Assembly: GCA_001465935.1 (NCBI GenBank)
Contig: LNKV01000030.1
Location: 542,428 to 606,427 of the forward strand
Length of the DNA: 64,000 nucleotides
Direction of reading: 5' to 3'
Source of the DNA: Clarireedia homoeocarpa
Taxonomy: Eukaryota; Ascomycota; Leotiomycetes; Helotiales; Rutstroemiaceae
A program made the position numbers and the translations under genes. Numbering within the stretch: the first letter of the stretch is position 1; every line of letters begins with the position of its first letter. The notes under the pieces were generated by a model. It was given only the letters and a program-made list of their open reading frames with translations. It had not been told where the DNA came from and searched no databases. This document shows, piece after piece, positions 1 to 12,270 of the stretch.

Positions 1-361
1 TCTCCTTCGCAATCAACTCCAACTTCTCTGCCCGATCTGCTTGTAAAATTTTTCGGGCTTCTTGGAACGTCTGGTATGGTAATTGCTCGAACGGAATATT
101 TGCAGACGTCTTTAGCGCCGCTCGACGACGTCGAGAACCTACTGGCATAATACCATGTCTCATCAACTTCCTCTCTTCTCTTGGGAAAACCACCGTCTCT
201 GGATCGAGACCAGCAGGTGGTGATTTTTGCTTAACCGCAGCCTCTGCACTAGCCGGCGTCGTGCTTGAGAATGATCGTATTGACCTCGGGGGAAGGTATA
301 AGGATTGAGTATTCTGTAGACATCTTGTCAATGGCCTCGCGGCCTTCTGACATGAAGTCAT
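1..361 (-). CDS. mitochondrial large-subunit ribosomal protein, probably mL38 (MRPL35-type), 5' part only
   Basis: The frame is open from an ATG at 361 down to the left edge, giving 120 codons with no stop, so the gene is partial. The first 40 or so residues are rich in Arg, Ser and Thr and lack acidic residues early on (starts MTSCQKAARPLTRCLQNTQS), as expected of a mitochondrial presequence. Then come an RHGIMPVGSRRRRAAL stretch and IPFEQLPYQTFQEARKIL, which I associate from memory with the fungal mL38 (yeast MRPL35) family, whose PEBP-like domain would lie beyond the window. The family call is therefore tentative; a mitochondrial ribosomal role is more secure than the exact subunit. The gene starts 160 bp from the divergent uL4m gene. 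Confidence 0.55.
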   Translation of the reverse strand, partial: MTSCQKAARPLTRCLQNTQSLYLPPRSIRSFSSTTPASAEAAVKQKSPPAGLDPETVVFPREERKLMRHGIMPVGSRRRRAALKTSANIPFEQLPYQTFQEARKILQADRAEKLELIAKE

Positions 362-521
362 TGCGTTATGGTGGGGATAATTGATTTTGTAAGACGGCGA
401 TATATAAAATTATCGGCATAGTTCAATCGTGGACGGAGTTTACCGAAGAAATTTTGGCGTGGGTTGAGAGTATCCCAAATTTGACGACAACCTCGATATT
501 GAGACATCGAATTGGGTAAAC
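362..521. promoter_or_regulatory. shared 160-bp bidirectional promoter of two mitoribosomal genes
   Basis: This is the whole interval between the two opposing ATGs (361 minus, 522 plus). It has no room for separate promoters and must hold signals for both genes. It includes a TATATAAAAT-like stretch near 400-410. No specific factor site is claimed. Confidence 0.6.
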
Positions 522-1498
522 ATGGCGACGAAGGGCTTTCAGAGCTTCGCACGACGCTTAAATGCTTTGCGAACATTTTCTAATGGTTCTAAAGATCCTT
601 TGACGGTTCGTTGCATATTGTCCTTAGGTTAATTTGTTTGCTAACTTTTCTACAGCAATGTCTTGCACCACAATTTACCAGGTCCATGGCGACGGAAGCG
701 TCATTACCATTGAGTGTACCACAGTCGCATGAATCGAGCATTATCACAGAGATACCATCTGATTCTTTCGGTACGCAACATTATTAAATAGTGCAGCTTA
801 CCGACTAACAATCCTCAGACTCCTCAGTCCTCACGACCATTTACAAATTCCCCACTATGGAACCCCTCCGTTTCGAATCCTACTCCAGCAAACACCTCTA
901 CCTCCCTCTGCGTCGCGATCTCCTTCACCGCGCCGTAATTTTCGAAGGTGACAGAACCCGTCAAGGAACTGCATCGAGTAAAACCCGCTGGGACGTTCAC
1001 GGCTCTCACAAGAAAGTGCGTCAACAAAAAGGAACCGGTTCGGCACGACTGGGCTGGAGACAGTCGCCGTTGATCCGCGGAGGAGGAAAATCATTTGGTC
1101 CTCATCCTCGTGATTTTGCTACAGATTTGCCAAGGAAAATGTACGATATAGCGTGGAGGACAGCATTGAGTTATAGGTATAGGAAGGGGGAATTGATAGT
1201 ATGTGAAGATGGGATGGACATTGAGTTCCCGAAGACGAGGTATGCCAAGAGCATGTTCGAAAGATTGGGATGGGGGAGCGCGGCGGGAAGGACGTTGCTT
1301 GTAACGGGTAGTTTTAGGAAGAATTTGATGAGGGCCGTTAGACACTGTCCGGAGGATGGGAGAGTACAAGAGGTGAAGGATGTTGATGTTAAGGATTTAC
1401 TGGAATTAGGAAGAGTGGTGGTTGAGAAGAGAGCACTGGATCAGATGCTGGAGGAACATCAGAGCGATCTGGTCAAGAAGGCTAGGAGTGCCGTTTGA
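522..1498 (+). CDS. mitochondrial 54S ribosomal protein uL4m (YML6/MRPL4 type)
   Basis: Three exons, 522-605, 656-770 and 819-1498, encode 292 residues. Donors are GTTCGT and GTACGC; acceptors are TACAG (branch CTAAC just upstream) and CTCAG. The spliced N-terminus MATKGFQSFARRLNALRTFS is a good mitochondrial targeting peptide. From about residue 80 the protein shows the uL4 signature: LPLRRDLLHRAVIFEGDRTR, the VHGSHKK loop, QQKGTGSARLGWRQSP, then a GGGKSFGPHPRDF segment and TALSYRYRKGELIV. uL4 binds 23S-type rRNA, and its loop lines the exit tunnel of the mitochondrial ribosome. The ATG at 857 is internal; starting there would drop the presequence and first conserved strand. Confidence 0.93.
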
Positions 1499-4295
1499 AG
1501 GGTATTTTACGTCTAGGCTTGATACAGTCTCACGCACACAGTATGAAGTATTGTACGAAAAATGTAACTATTTACTGATGAAGGCGTATAGGTGCATTGC
1601 CGATGAGAAATATCTACTATAAGAATGCTAGGTGAATGTCGATTTTCGTAGTGTTGGCATTTAGCTTTCAGAGATATGTCACCACGACTATCTGCTCATT
1701 CGCTATCCTATTTTATTGTATTGTCACCCTCTGCGATGCCCGATTAACTCTTTTCTTCATTCGAGGATTGGTGAAGGCGGCCCGTAGCGCGCTGAAATGT
1801 CAACGTGCTTGATCGATTGACCAACTTTCAGGTACTTATCAGCGTTACAGACACGGGATGCAGGGTACACGCTTCAGTCCTTCGTGCGCAGTCATCTATC
1901 TGTATACTCACAGAAGCAGAAAACAACCTGCTCGTACGACAGCAAGTCACCTGCCTTACAACTTGTGCTTATCCCTCGTCACATTCATACGGTAACTAGT
2001 GATCCCGTCTTACCATCCTGTGTCTAAATTCATTTCAATTGGCGACACACAGCTAGCGTCTCCCTTTCGCAAGCATATGAGAAAACCTCCCCGAACACCA
2101 TCGCCACCTCCACTTCAATCCTACATTACCCCTCGCTATTACTCTACCCAGACTCTACCCTTCTTACTCCCACCCAACCACATATCTTGCATCCGTCCCC
2201 TTGGCCCCATAGCCGCATATCCCTTCCCCACAAATTCACTTCCCTACCGTTGTCCTGCTCCCCGGCGCCGTCTCCTAGCCTTACTGCTGCGCTCTAGCTA
2301 TTTCCTTTTACACTATAAGAAATCCCTCAATTTGCACCATCATCGTTCGATGCGCTGAGGTTATTACCAATTGATTCGTTCATAGTTGCCTTGCGTTTTG
2401 TAATTTTCGTGTAGAGGGAGGGACGGAAGTGAGTGCGGTTCCGCATGCTTTACATGTACTTACTTCATAGCTTTTCTTGGAGCAGAATGAGAGCGGGCTA
2501 GCTGGCTTCGGCTGGTTACGATTTGGGATGATTGACTGATTGCCACTGCTGTGTTGAATATATATGGGCGTTTTCATCATTTTGGATTCAAGTGGACATG
2601 TGTTTGTGTTGTGAATGTTTATCAAAAGAACCAAGCTGGGCGTCATATGCACGTTTTGTTACGCACTTACTGCGGCTATCCTTGCCAGCAATATATATAT
2701 CCGTACCTTATTCTATTACTCTCTTTTCCCTTTTTGTTTCCTTTTCTGACTGGTGGTTACCGGCTCTATTGTAGACTTCACCCGAAGTATATACGCGGGC
2801 CTCATTCTGTCTCTGGCCGCTATCGAAATGGCTCAACCACGCACACTGCCCGGTTCTCACTTAGTCATTGAAAGGGAAGCTCTAGATACAGAGAATACCT
2901 ACACGGCTCTGCTCGCCCCGTTATCTCACCTGGACGCGCTGACCCTATTGTGCCTGTCTCAGTATAGATTCTAGTCCCTACCATGGACTTCCACGCTACC
3001 GCAACTTGTCTCACATCAGACAGCTTTACATCGTCCCTCCGAGCACGGCTATATATATGTCATTCAATCTCAGCTGCCTTATCTACCTAGATGACTCTTA
3101 TTCTCACTAATCCACCCCAGCTATTCGACCAAGATACCTAGCACCTCATCCCATCTCATCAGCCATTCACCTCACCACACACCAGCAATTTCATGCTCTT
3201 CCTCAATCATCCAACCACTCACTCACTCAACTATTCAATACATTTCACCGAATTCTCTCACCAAGAGTGTAACAAACCGTCTGTTCTGCTCTGCTCAGCC
3301 CAACTCGTTCTCCAACATTCTTATCGGGGTTTATCTACAGTATGACGCACTTCCATCATTAAAGATCGACAATCGACACCAACAGCAATATCTACGTCAA
3401 CCTCTACGTCAACACAAGATATCCATCCATGATCCTACCTACAGCAACCCCAATCGGATCCTCGATCGGGCTCGATCATATACTGGTAGACATGCGCCTA
3501 TCTAGTTACCTGCCTAAAATTATAGGCGGGAACGAATACATGTCATTATACTTTCCCCAACCAGTAAATCAATGCTGTGAGAGGTTTGAAAAGCATATAG
3601 CTGATAGTTCTTTTCTTCTCAGAAGAGATCACACATTCACAGGTGAACGCAAATATAAGATCAAAAAGGATGTTTTTAGCTTTGGATATATCTTGAAGTC
3701 CATCTCAATATCACTCTCGAGACTGAACCTCGAAATCTCAAAAGCTCCTTGTCACATCTTCATTTACCCCTTCGTTCCACCCCCTTCTACTAATCTTCTC
3801 GTTCACTCACTCAAATCACCAACACCTATCCACTTTCATAACTAGGTATTGTTACATTTCATATCATTTGTCTCGTTTCAGTTTCTTCGTCGACAGCACA
3901 ACTCCAAAAACGCCTCCTGTCCCAGCCCGACCTGTAAAAGGGGACAACGAATGAATATACCTCTCCCATGATACCATGCCAACAAAGACAAACAGCTACC
4001 CCGCCCAATCACAGCAGTAGTAACCCCCCAGATGCTAAATTGCTAATTTCAAGACATCATTTTCCCTCCCGTAACTCCAGGCTCGATCCACATCAAATAA
4101 GAATAGGGTTTTGAATCTCGATCACATCAACATTCTTTTGCGTATGAATGATGATGCAAATCGTTCGGAGGGGGAAAAAAAGAAAAAAAGAAAAAGGTCG
4201 CACAACAAAAGAGAAGAAGAACAACTAGGTTGAAGCAGCACTCCCGCAATTGAATGCGCTCATTGACCTCGTCCCACAACTCAGTCTGACAGAAA
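1499..4295. other. 2.8-kb intergenic stretch, no convincing gene
   Basis: It lies between the 3' ends of uL4m and the bZIP gene (convergent). The plus strand from about 2000 to 3900 is strongly C+T rich with many CCATC/CTCACC runs. The longest ATG frames (1999-2358 and 3429-3845) have low-complexity, unconserved-looking translations and no splice-supported extension. A purine run of GGGGAAAAAAAGAAAAAAAG type lies near 4170-4195, in the probable bZIP 3' UTR. An unannotated long transcript cannot be excluded. Confidence 0.5.
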
Positions 4296-5849
4296 TCAGA
4301 AGGTCCAACTATCAAGCGCTCTCAAGCCAGCCGGACTATCCATCTGGTTATGACCCTGCTGCATCAAGCCTATCGCTTCAGCATCGTAACCAGAAAACCC
4401 TGTCAAGAGGCCATTTCTCATATTTGGTGTGCCCATGGCCGAGTCATGCGACGGAGAAGAAGATTTTTGGAATTGTGTTGGAGACTGCGATTGTTGGGCG
4501 TGAAGCGGACTCATGCCAAGACCACTGTCACTAGATCCTTGGCGGAGCATTGCCGGTGCGACGAAGGCTGTGTTGTACGATTGTTGCGGGTGTGAAGGAG
4601 AAAGTCGATGTTGGAACGGTGAGTCCATCATGGGACTTGACAGGCTCATGTTTCTTGCCAGTGGGTGTGCATTTTGCGAAGTGAGGCAAGGTCCTGGCAT
4701 ACTGAGGGAACGTTGATGTGGCATTGATGGAGCAGGGAAGCTCACGTTGATTGCGGAATCGGGCATAATTTCCTCATACATCCCATTGGAGCTTCCGCGT
4801 GACATTGGTTGAGAACTGAAGGGCGAGAGGTCAACATCTGAGTTCAGTAAAGAATCACTTGGATGTGATTCGTCACTCATGTGATTTCTTGCGGGTGACT
4901 GTAAGAAGCTGAGCATTCTTTTCGCCTGCATGATATCCGCCTCGCACTTGAAGTACAAGTCGTATTCAGGTCGCTCTTTATCGCTAAGTTCGTAGTACCA
5001 AGATGGCAAATGGTTTCCAAAACTATATCGCGGTCCAGGCCCAGCGGCCCTTTCGTTTGCTCTATAATTTGCAGCGGTTTCCTGGACTTTTGGATCTGAA
5101 CAACCCTGGTCGGCAAGTTTCAGAAGCTCGCTGACCATATTCTGGACTTCATTCAATCCACTGAAAAGCTCGCCATGTGAGAAAGCACACTGTGTATAGT
5201 GGGCTTCACATCTCTCGGCTAACTTTGAAAGGTATGCTTTTTTCGCTAGTCGACATTTCGATGCTGCCCCTCGGTTCTTTTCACGTGTCTTATCTCTCTT
5301 TGCTGTAATTTGTGCCTCGGTGAGAATCTTTTTTCTTCTGGGCGCTCGAGTCTTTTTCACTTTTACGGGCTGGTTTGGATCGGCCGTGGTGTTGGCGTTG
5401 GCGTTGGCGCTTGAATTTTGCTTGTCAGACTTGGTATTTAATGAGGTAAGGTTATTAGTGCGATTGGTGGGTAGTCGAAGATTGAACTGTGAATTATCAA
5501 CGAAAGATGTATGACTTCCATTGTTGAGCTTGGGCATAGCTGCGATTGTGGGATCGGAGATGGTACTTGTATTGGCCATCCCAATTAAGGTGCCGGTGGT
5601 ATCCATGGGTGACAGTCCACCAAGGGCATTTGTGAAATCATTGTCCTATTGAAAGGACATTAGCACGAGGCATGAGAAGTGCGATTGACTAGTTGGGGAT
5701 TATACCTGAAGGAATGACATTGAGTCGGATTGTTCAAAGTCTGTACCGATACTGTAATTGGTAGAAGAGCCGTTGAAAAGATCAAGTGGTCCTCCATCAA
5801 AGACCCCTTCGAAGGAGTAATTGTTATCTCCAAACATCGTTTCGCTCAT
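4296..5849 (-). CDS. bZIP-type transcription factor with degenerate zipper
   Basis: Two exons, 5849-5706 and 5645-4296, encode 497 residues; the intron runs GTATAA...CAATAG. The N-terminal 130 residues are Asn/Ser/Thr rich. A basic region at about residues 140-175 (APRRKKILTEAQITAKR, then REKNRGAASKCRLAKKAYL) matches the N-x2-AA-x2-CR bZIP core, so nuclear DNA binding is likely. The following helix has few heptad leucines; counting from the Leu 15 residues after the core Asn, the d positions read L, C, C, L, V, L. The C-terminal half is Ser/Pro/Gln/Met rich with repeated short motifs, like a disordered activation region. No ortholog name is offered; Atf/CREB-like or a fungal-specific bZIP are both possible. 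The promoter holds TGACGTTA repeats (see 6231-6285). Confidence 0.8.
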
Positions 5850-6230
5850 TGTGAGACGATATGGGACTAGATTAGACGTTGCTGCGAGGAAAACTTGATG
5901 CACTGGTACAAAGTTCTACGGAAACTTGTCCTGGAGATAGATGAGACCTCTCTAAGACAATCAAGTGTGCGGAAATATGTACAAGTAGGTGCAATCCTTG
6001 TGGTAGTAGGGAGTGTTGGATGAATATCATAAGCCAGTCGAGTAAATGTAATGCGGTGGCCCTGGTCAAGGAACGTTCCAACCTGGAACTGAAGTACGAA
6101 GTTTGAATTCCCAGGAGAATGTAAAGGTGTTGTTGCGCACTTTCGTCGAATTTGTGAATGGCCCGTGTGTATGTTCGTTGGGGTATGAAGAAGATGGGGG
6201 TTTATTCTGGTGCGTTTCCAAGTCAGTATT

Positions 6231-6285
6231 TGATGTTACTTGACGTTACTTGACGTTACTTGATGTTATTTGATGTTATTTGACG
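6231..6285. repeat. five tandem 10-bp TGAYGTTAYT units plus a partial sixth, upstream of the bZIP gene
   Basis: Exact 10-bp periodicity: TGATGTTACT, TGACGTTACT, TGACGTTACT, TGATGTTATT, TGATGTTATT, then TGACG. The units lie 382-436 bp upstream of the bZIP ATG. TGACGTTA is close to the ATF/CREB element TGACGTCA, and a 10-bp spacing places each copy on nearly the same face of the helix. Binding by the bZIP protein itself is an inference. Confidence 0.75.
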
Positions 6286-7411
6286 CGGAATATAAACAGG
6301 AAGTCTGAGGAATTTCGTGCTAACATTTAATTCTGGAGTTTAGCTTTGTTCTAGTTCCTAGATCCGGAAAGCTGGCAATATCGAGCTTGTGCGATAAATG
6401 TCTCTTGGAATCTTGTTCTCCTAACCTTCTCCTCGATCGATTGTGAGCGTGTGTTGGAGCTGCTTCCTTTTTGTCGAAAAGCAATGTCGAGAGCTTTGAT
6501 CAATTCGAATTCCCTTGCGCATAGGCAAGTGCGGAGATGCTGCAATGGCTCTTTTTCGAACTTTATTTCCTACTCAATTCACGAGAGTTGACTGTTACGG
6601 AGCCAAGCGCTGTATCGCACAATGGATGTGATTTAAGTAGATGTGTAGATCGAACAGATAGGTGTCGGTATTGGGGGCGGTCCAGGAAAAAGCAACTTGA
6701 TGCTTTCTTTATTTTCGAATCTGGTGTTTGTCTTCGATAGAGTGTTTGTATACAGTAAACAGATGTAGCCGGCAAAAGAGCTTTCAGAGCTTTCGGATCT
6801 TTGATGAACTGGATCTCTTATGATATAGGTAATTCTGCAGACGGAACTAGATACGTATAGATGTGTGTTGATATGTAATGTGCAATATGTGTGTAGCAGA
6901 TAAGTTAGAAATTAAGATTTTATGATTTGAAGATTTAAATAACTGGAACCTACGATTAGCCAGGCTTCTTTTACTTCTCCCGCACGTATGCACGAGCTTT
7001 CTAGTTTGCGGGAGAGAATATGACGAAATCCAAGTCGAGCCGTTTTGACATATACATCTCTTCTCCTTATACATGAGGTTAGGAGACCTCGGTATAATGT
7101 TTTGCTTTATTTTTATTTTATTCTTGTTTTTATTCTTATTCTTATTTTCTCCTCCCTCGTATGGTGCGTGCTACGGAGCCGTTGCTTGCTAGGCAAGAGG
7201 GGTAGAGATTGCCAAGGGGCAATAGCCGGTTTGGGTAGTGAGCAGACAACTTGGAATTAGTAAAATATAATACTCAGGGCAGGTTCGATATGATTCCATC
7301 TATCATCCATGTATAGCGATTTGTCTTTCCATCTCATCGACTTTTCGCCCCCCCTAGGACGAGTGCCGACTGTCTTCCCAGACTCATATGCAATCGTGAA
7401 AACGCAGATTT

Positions 7412-7436
7412 CTACCAAGTACTAAGTACTTGGTAG
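7412..7436. repeat. 25-bp palindrome
   Basis: Arms of 12 bp, CTACCAAGTACT and AGTACTTGGTAG, are exact reverse complements around a single A. It stands alone in gene-free DNA. Function unknown; it could be a dimeric protein site or a hairpin. Confidence 0.7.
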
Positions 7437-8416
7437 GAGTATAATGGAAATCTACAGTGATCGGATCCCAGTACTGTCTCTTCGGGTAATAACGTCTTCT
7501 TTCCCTTCTTGCCTCTTGGGAAAGCGTAAGCGTTTGCCAGCCGCAATGCAAATCAAAGGCAAATCCTACTTACAGTTTAGCAGATCCACCTGCGTCGAAT
7601 ACAAGTACCAGCATCATTCCAAGTTTCTTATATCAGTTAAACGCGTATACTATTCTCCTTTTGAAGATTCGTAGAGAAAGGTCCCGTCCAATAACCGTTC
7701 CTTGCTTATCTCCGAGCCTGCAATCGCCCGATTTCTTTTTTCTATGTAGCTCTTCCCAATTCCAAGAGGGTCGCCGACACGTTACACCACAGCCCATCTG
7801 TCCAATCACTTACATGGTGCTTCATTCTTTTGTGAAGTGTATAAGCTGCTATAGTTATCCACTTCTTTCTGAGGTATTGTTAACTGCCTACCCCTCTAGT
7901 TTCTACAGAATACCTGTTTCCACATCTGCCTAACGGTCTTGTCTGGAGATTCTAGCTACCGATTCGCGGGTTTCAGGAAAAGAGGAGGCAAAGGACTGAA
8001 CAAAGGCATAGGATCGTCCCATGTCGGGTAGGTTAGAGACCGTGTAAAGCGTGTCTATTTGACGCCCATCCACCGGTTACCAATAACCTATTAGGCAGGA
8101 GGTACCCATTCTACTGGGGAATAACTACGTACGTGGTTGTTGATGTACTATAGTAGTTGTTGATATGGTTTGACCGGGAAGCTTCTAACTTACCCCACCG
8201 AGGAGAAGATGGGATTTTGAGAATCCCATAAGAGCTCAACCAGCCAATCATTGAGCTACATTTGCGCCTTTTGTTCTCGGGTGCGAGCCAAGCTTGAACG
8301 CTCAGACAAACTCTGAGTCCTTGAAAGGAAAAGGAAGAACGCATCATCATCCTGCACAAACCGCACGCTAGCCAGCTGAGGAAACGACAATTCCAGGTAA
8401 AAAGCAAGCAGCCAGG

Positions 8417-8445
8417 ATGTGCATGTGCATGTGCATGTGCATGTG
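8417..8445. repeat. ATGTGC hexamer microsatellite
   Basis: Four to five tandem copies of the hexamer ATGTGC (line GCATGTGCATGTGCATGTGC and flanks) in otherwise unique sequence. Confidence 0.8.
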
Positions 8446-8578
8446 GGGAGGAAGAGAGTCGGGAGTAAACGAACAAATGAAGACATTCGTAAATGATACG
8501 AGATCGAGATTGATTGACTGATTTTTCATTTCAACGACCTTTTTGAGTCGAAGACTATACAAAGTAGTATAGTAGGTC

Positions 8579-8600
8579 GGTTAGCGGCTAGCCGCTAACC
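8579..8600. repeat. 22-bp perfect palindrome
   Basis: The half-site GGTTAGCGGCT is followed directly by its reverse complement AGCCGCTAACC, with another CGCTAA directly after it. No gene nearby explains it. Confidence 0.7.
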
Positions 8601-9100
8601 GCTAAACAGTAGAGTTGTACATAAGTAGATACAGATTTTTCTAGTAGTTCAAGTGATATTGAGGGTCGGGCCCTGGTTACGAGATCGAGACTTGATGTCC
8701 AAATATCTGAAAATCTTCTTGTCGCCACGAAATGCCTCTCTGGGCCATAAGTGCCATAAGTAGGTGTGTCGTCGCAAACAACAACCAATGAGAAGGCCTT
8801 TCCCGGGAATCGTTCTTTTGTTTTTGGGCTGGCACAGGAGCAAATGCTCCGAGGTTTGCAAATATTGCGCATCATGGCGCATGTCTGCATATTCCTGCAT
8901 GGCCGAGAAATTAAAGTTTTGGCTGGACTCGGGCCGGGTAACTCGATCGCGATCACCCACCGCCGGAGCCATACTTGATTCGTCCGCTTTCTTCCCCATA
9001 TACTCTCGGAGCACTCACCCATTCCCTTCCCCCAACTCCTGCCGAATCTTTTCGGTCACCACATAGCTCGACAAGTAAAGCCCAAGTCATATGAGATTTG

Positions 9101-9136
9101 GGAGCCCAGACAGGAGCCCAGACAGGAGCCCACACA
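9101..9136. repeat. three tandem 12-bp units (GGAGCCCAGACA)
   Basis: Two exact copies at 9101-9112 and 9113-9124, and a third with one mismatch (GGAGCCCACACA) at 9125-9136. Confidence 0.8.
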
Positions 9137-12100
9137 ATCGCAAGTACAACCTTCAGCCCTACATTGACGTTGACTTTCCCCATGCTGTGGTGTAATGACG
9201 GAATTCGCTGCCCGGCTGTACTCTATGCACTACTCATCGACGATTGATCAGCGAACGCGAAGACTGAGTGGCGAGTTGTCAAACCATCGGATCGGAGAAA
9301 CGTTTTCCCGACCAAGTATTACAAACAGCGTCTGCCTCTGCCGTCTGCTTCCTCAACCATCAACAACTTCAGCCACAGAAACCTTCCCTAGAGCAGCGAT
9401 GAATATCAATCCTTTGGGAGGTGTTCACGATGACAGGTACTTGTGATACGACCGGTAGGAAAGTCACGAGAAGTTTGAAATGTCTACAATTTTGTGTCTA
9501 GCATTGATTTAATTAAGTTATATCTTCGTTTTCTCCTTCCTTATCTCTGTGCAAACAATTTCTGTGCGCCTTGTGCATTGTTGACTACTACCCTTCATTC
9601 AGTACTCTTGCGCATACGTCTCGTGACAACTTGGCAAATCTCCATCACTAAACATGAGCAATGGATACAGCTTGATCAATACACAACCTGTCTAAAGCTT
9701 CGACTCTGCTATTTTGCCACCTGAACGAATACAGCATTGTCTCGCATACTTGACGCCACAAGCATCATCGATGCCCTACCGCATTCCACTACACTTTCGC
9801 ATGAGAGGAACAGAGCACAAGACGGCATTGCCTGCCGTCACTAGTCGTATGGATCGCCCTCCAGTATCTAACTCTTTCCGCACAGCAGGATCCCACGGAG
9901 CTACGATATATAGATGAGCATGACCGGCGGAAATGGTCACATGACCACCAAAACTGACGCCATAGCACAGCTATCATTTAGTAGATGCGTGGGCAACAGA
10001 CCGTGGTCACAAGCTAGGGCAATTGGCCCAACACTATGACGGATATGGGATCTACAGAAAGAACAGGTATTCGGGCCATCGTGGAAACGGAAAGAGTTAC
10101 GATTCAAGCACTGATGGCGTAATATAACAAGATCGCAGGATGTTTAATAGCCTTGGAGCACTAGAGGGTGTAGCGCGACTCACGCGGGACAGAGACTACT
10201 TGTTCCGAGCCACGGATTTGTGCCTCTTCATTATTTCGATGGGCGGTATTCTTGGTGACGACTTCCTATCTGCACCTATATATGGATCCAAGCCATTAGA
10301 CCGCGTTTCAACTTTCAATAATTTCCGAGACTACAGCCAAGAGTAGGGTCTTGCGATTCTGCATCTAGGGGAAGCTGTGAAGGGAGTTGGAAGATCTGGA
10401 TTTGATACTATTAGGATGCTTGACAATGGATTGTTCATGGCAGAGAGGCCAGGGTGGGGCTTGTAGATATAATCATACGGGCTTCTCATAGGGTCATGGG
10501 GGAATAACAGCACAGACGAGCAGATACGTTCACAGAACACAAGTATGAGCCGCGTACCATACCGCAACACAGGAGAGCGACTCCACGAAGAAAAATCGCA
10601 TCTGCTAGTCTCGATTCTCACAGCAATCTCCTCGCAACCGACCTCAAGTCGACTCTTTCCCACGCTTCCTACTAGCAAGAACTGCATCTCACCGTGAACT
10701 TATGCAAGTCCTAATTGCGCAACAGACGACGGCCAGAGATCCAGTGAACGGCATGGGGCAGCCATTATTCTCTAGCGCTGAACAGATCGACTTCTCGGGT
10801 TGTGTTTCGCAATGCGCAAGGGTATTTATTTTGTCCTGGTTGCAAACGGATGATCATGTCCCAAAATCTGGACAGTTCTCATTGCCAAGCATTTGTCTCC
10901 CGAAGACGGGATTTGATGACCGAGGAGTCAGTAGTCGCTCCCGGGGCAGGACGCAATTCACAGTGATAAGAACACCGACTTATTCCTTCTCAGTTAACCT
11001 CAATTCATGACGGATTCCACCGAAAAGGTTAGAAAAGAAGTCGATCGTTTTACAGCCACAAATCGCAGCTCGCAAATCGTAAACAGCATACTACCCGTTT
11101 CAGCCATCCATCCTATTATAACCACATATATGTATAGCATACAAACACCCCCCAAAAATACGAGTCGCATCCAACCCCTCACCACTATCCAGTCACTCCT
11201 CTTCTCAGACACCATATGGCACCTTCCGTACCAGGCCGCATAAAACAGGTAAGTTCCGTAGTAATAAATGAGTCCAATCGTAGGAGAAGCGGGTAGGAAA
11301 GGGCGCTCTAATAAACATTTGACGTTTCCGCGGAGCTTGCAAACCGAAATGAGTTTTCACTGCATGCATGACAGGTGTCCAAGCGGCGCTTTGGGGAACC
11401 TTAAATATCGGATAACTTTTCTCTTCTTTTTTTTGGTTGGAGAGAAGAGGAGGGTTTTGGTGATAAACGATGCGGGGTCGCCACTGCTTGACATCCGTTT
11501 GGCTTTACTTGATTTTTCCTCAGCTACTCTGTATGTTGCTCTATTAGTGGAGGTATTTATTTATGTATTGTTTTCGTATCTCCTTGTCATGAATATAAGC
11601 CGGGATGACTCGAGCTTGAGATACACAAACAAGTATGAGCCTGGTGATTGATGCAAGTGTTGGGTTTGAATTTGGCACCTTCGACTGGAATAGAGATGTG
11701 TGAAGCGGCAGGAAAATGCAATCAGAATGCGATGGCGATTGGCCCTCGCTTCGCTAAGAGGCAGGTTTATCTGTGCTGGAATTGGTGCAGATTTTCTTCT
11801 TGATGTTGTTTGTCTTGGGACTCGTGCGTGTTGTCTGCGTCTCTGACTGTTCTAGGATATGCTCCTATAGGTCTATGTGATCCGGACATGCCTCCGTTGA
11901 AGTAATCCATATCTAAGATGAGTTGTCTGTTGATATTCGTCCTTATATGGAGTCAGTTGAGGAAATGGGGTTGGAACATTGAGTTCTTATCGCTTGGAGC
12001 CGATAATAATGTCAACACAAGCAGTACTTTGCGATTGGAAATAGGAACACTGTCTTATGCTCCTGCATATGGCTGCAACGTATGTGCATGTAACCCCCAC

Positions 12101-12270
12101 GTGAGGTCATAACTATGTCGAATACCAACGACTAACCCTGAGGTTGAATGAGTATTGGATTTAATTACGACAGGCACGAGCAATGAGCTCACTCCACTCG
12201 ACGCAGTTCTTCTGGCGGAGGCACGCGTTCTTGAATTTAATACTGCAAAGCCGCTTTAAGGCGTGTTGCA

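Larger units (their letters stand above)
5850..12270. other. 6.4-kb gene-poor region upstream of the bZIP gene
   Basis: Beyond the bZIP leader and promoter I see no frame with family resemblance or credible splicing. Frames up to 144 codons exist (for example 8588-9022 minus), but their translations are compositionally erratic and often start at non-ATG codons. The stretch is punctuated by simple repeats and palindromes, listed separately. It could hold regulatory DNA for the bZIP gene, non-coding transcripts or decayed mobile DNA. Confidence 0.5.

Noticed and set aside
1999..2358. 119-codon plus frame
   Set aside because: Low-complexity translation of C+T-rich DNA without splice support.
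3429..3845. 138-codon plus frame with ATG
   Set aside because: No recognisable domain or conserved-looking motif; cannot be distinguished from a chance frame.
8588..9022. 144-codon minus frame
   Set aside because: No family resemblance, crosses repeats and palindrome, overlapping frames equally long.
10331..10687. 118-codon minus frame
   Set aside because: No family features and no splice context.
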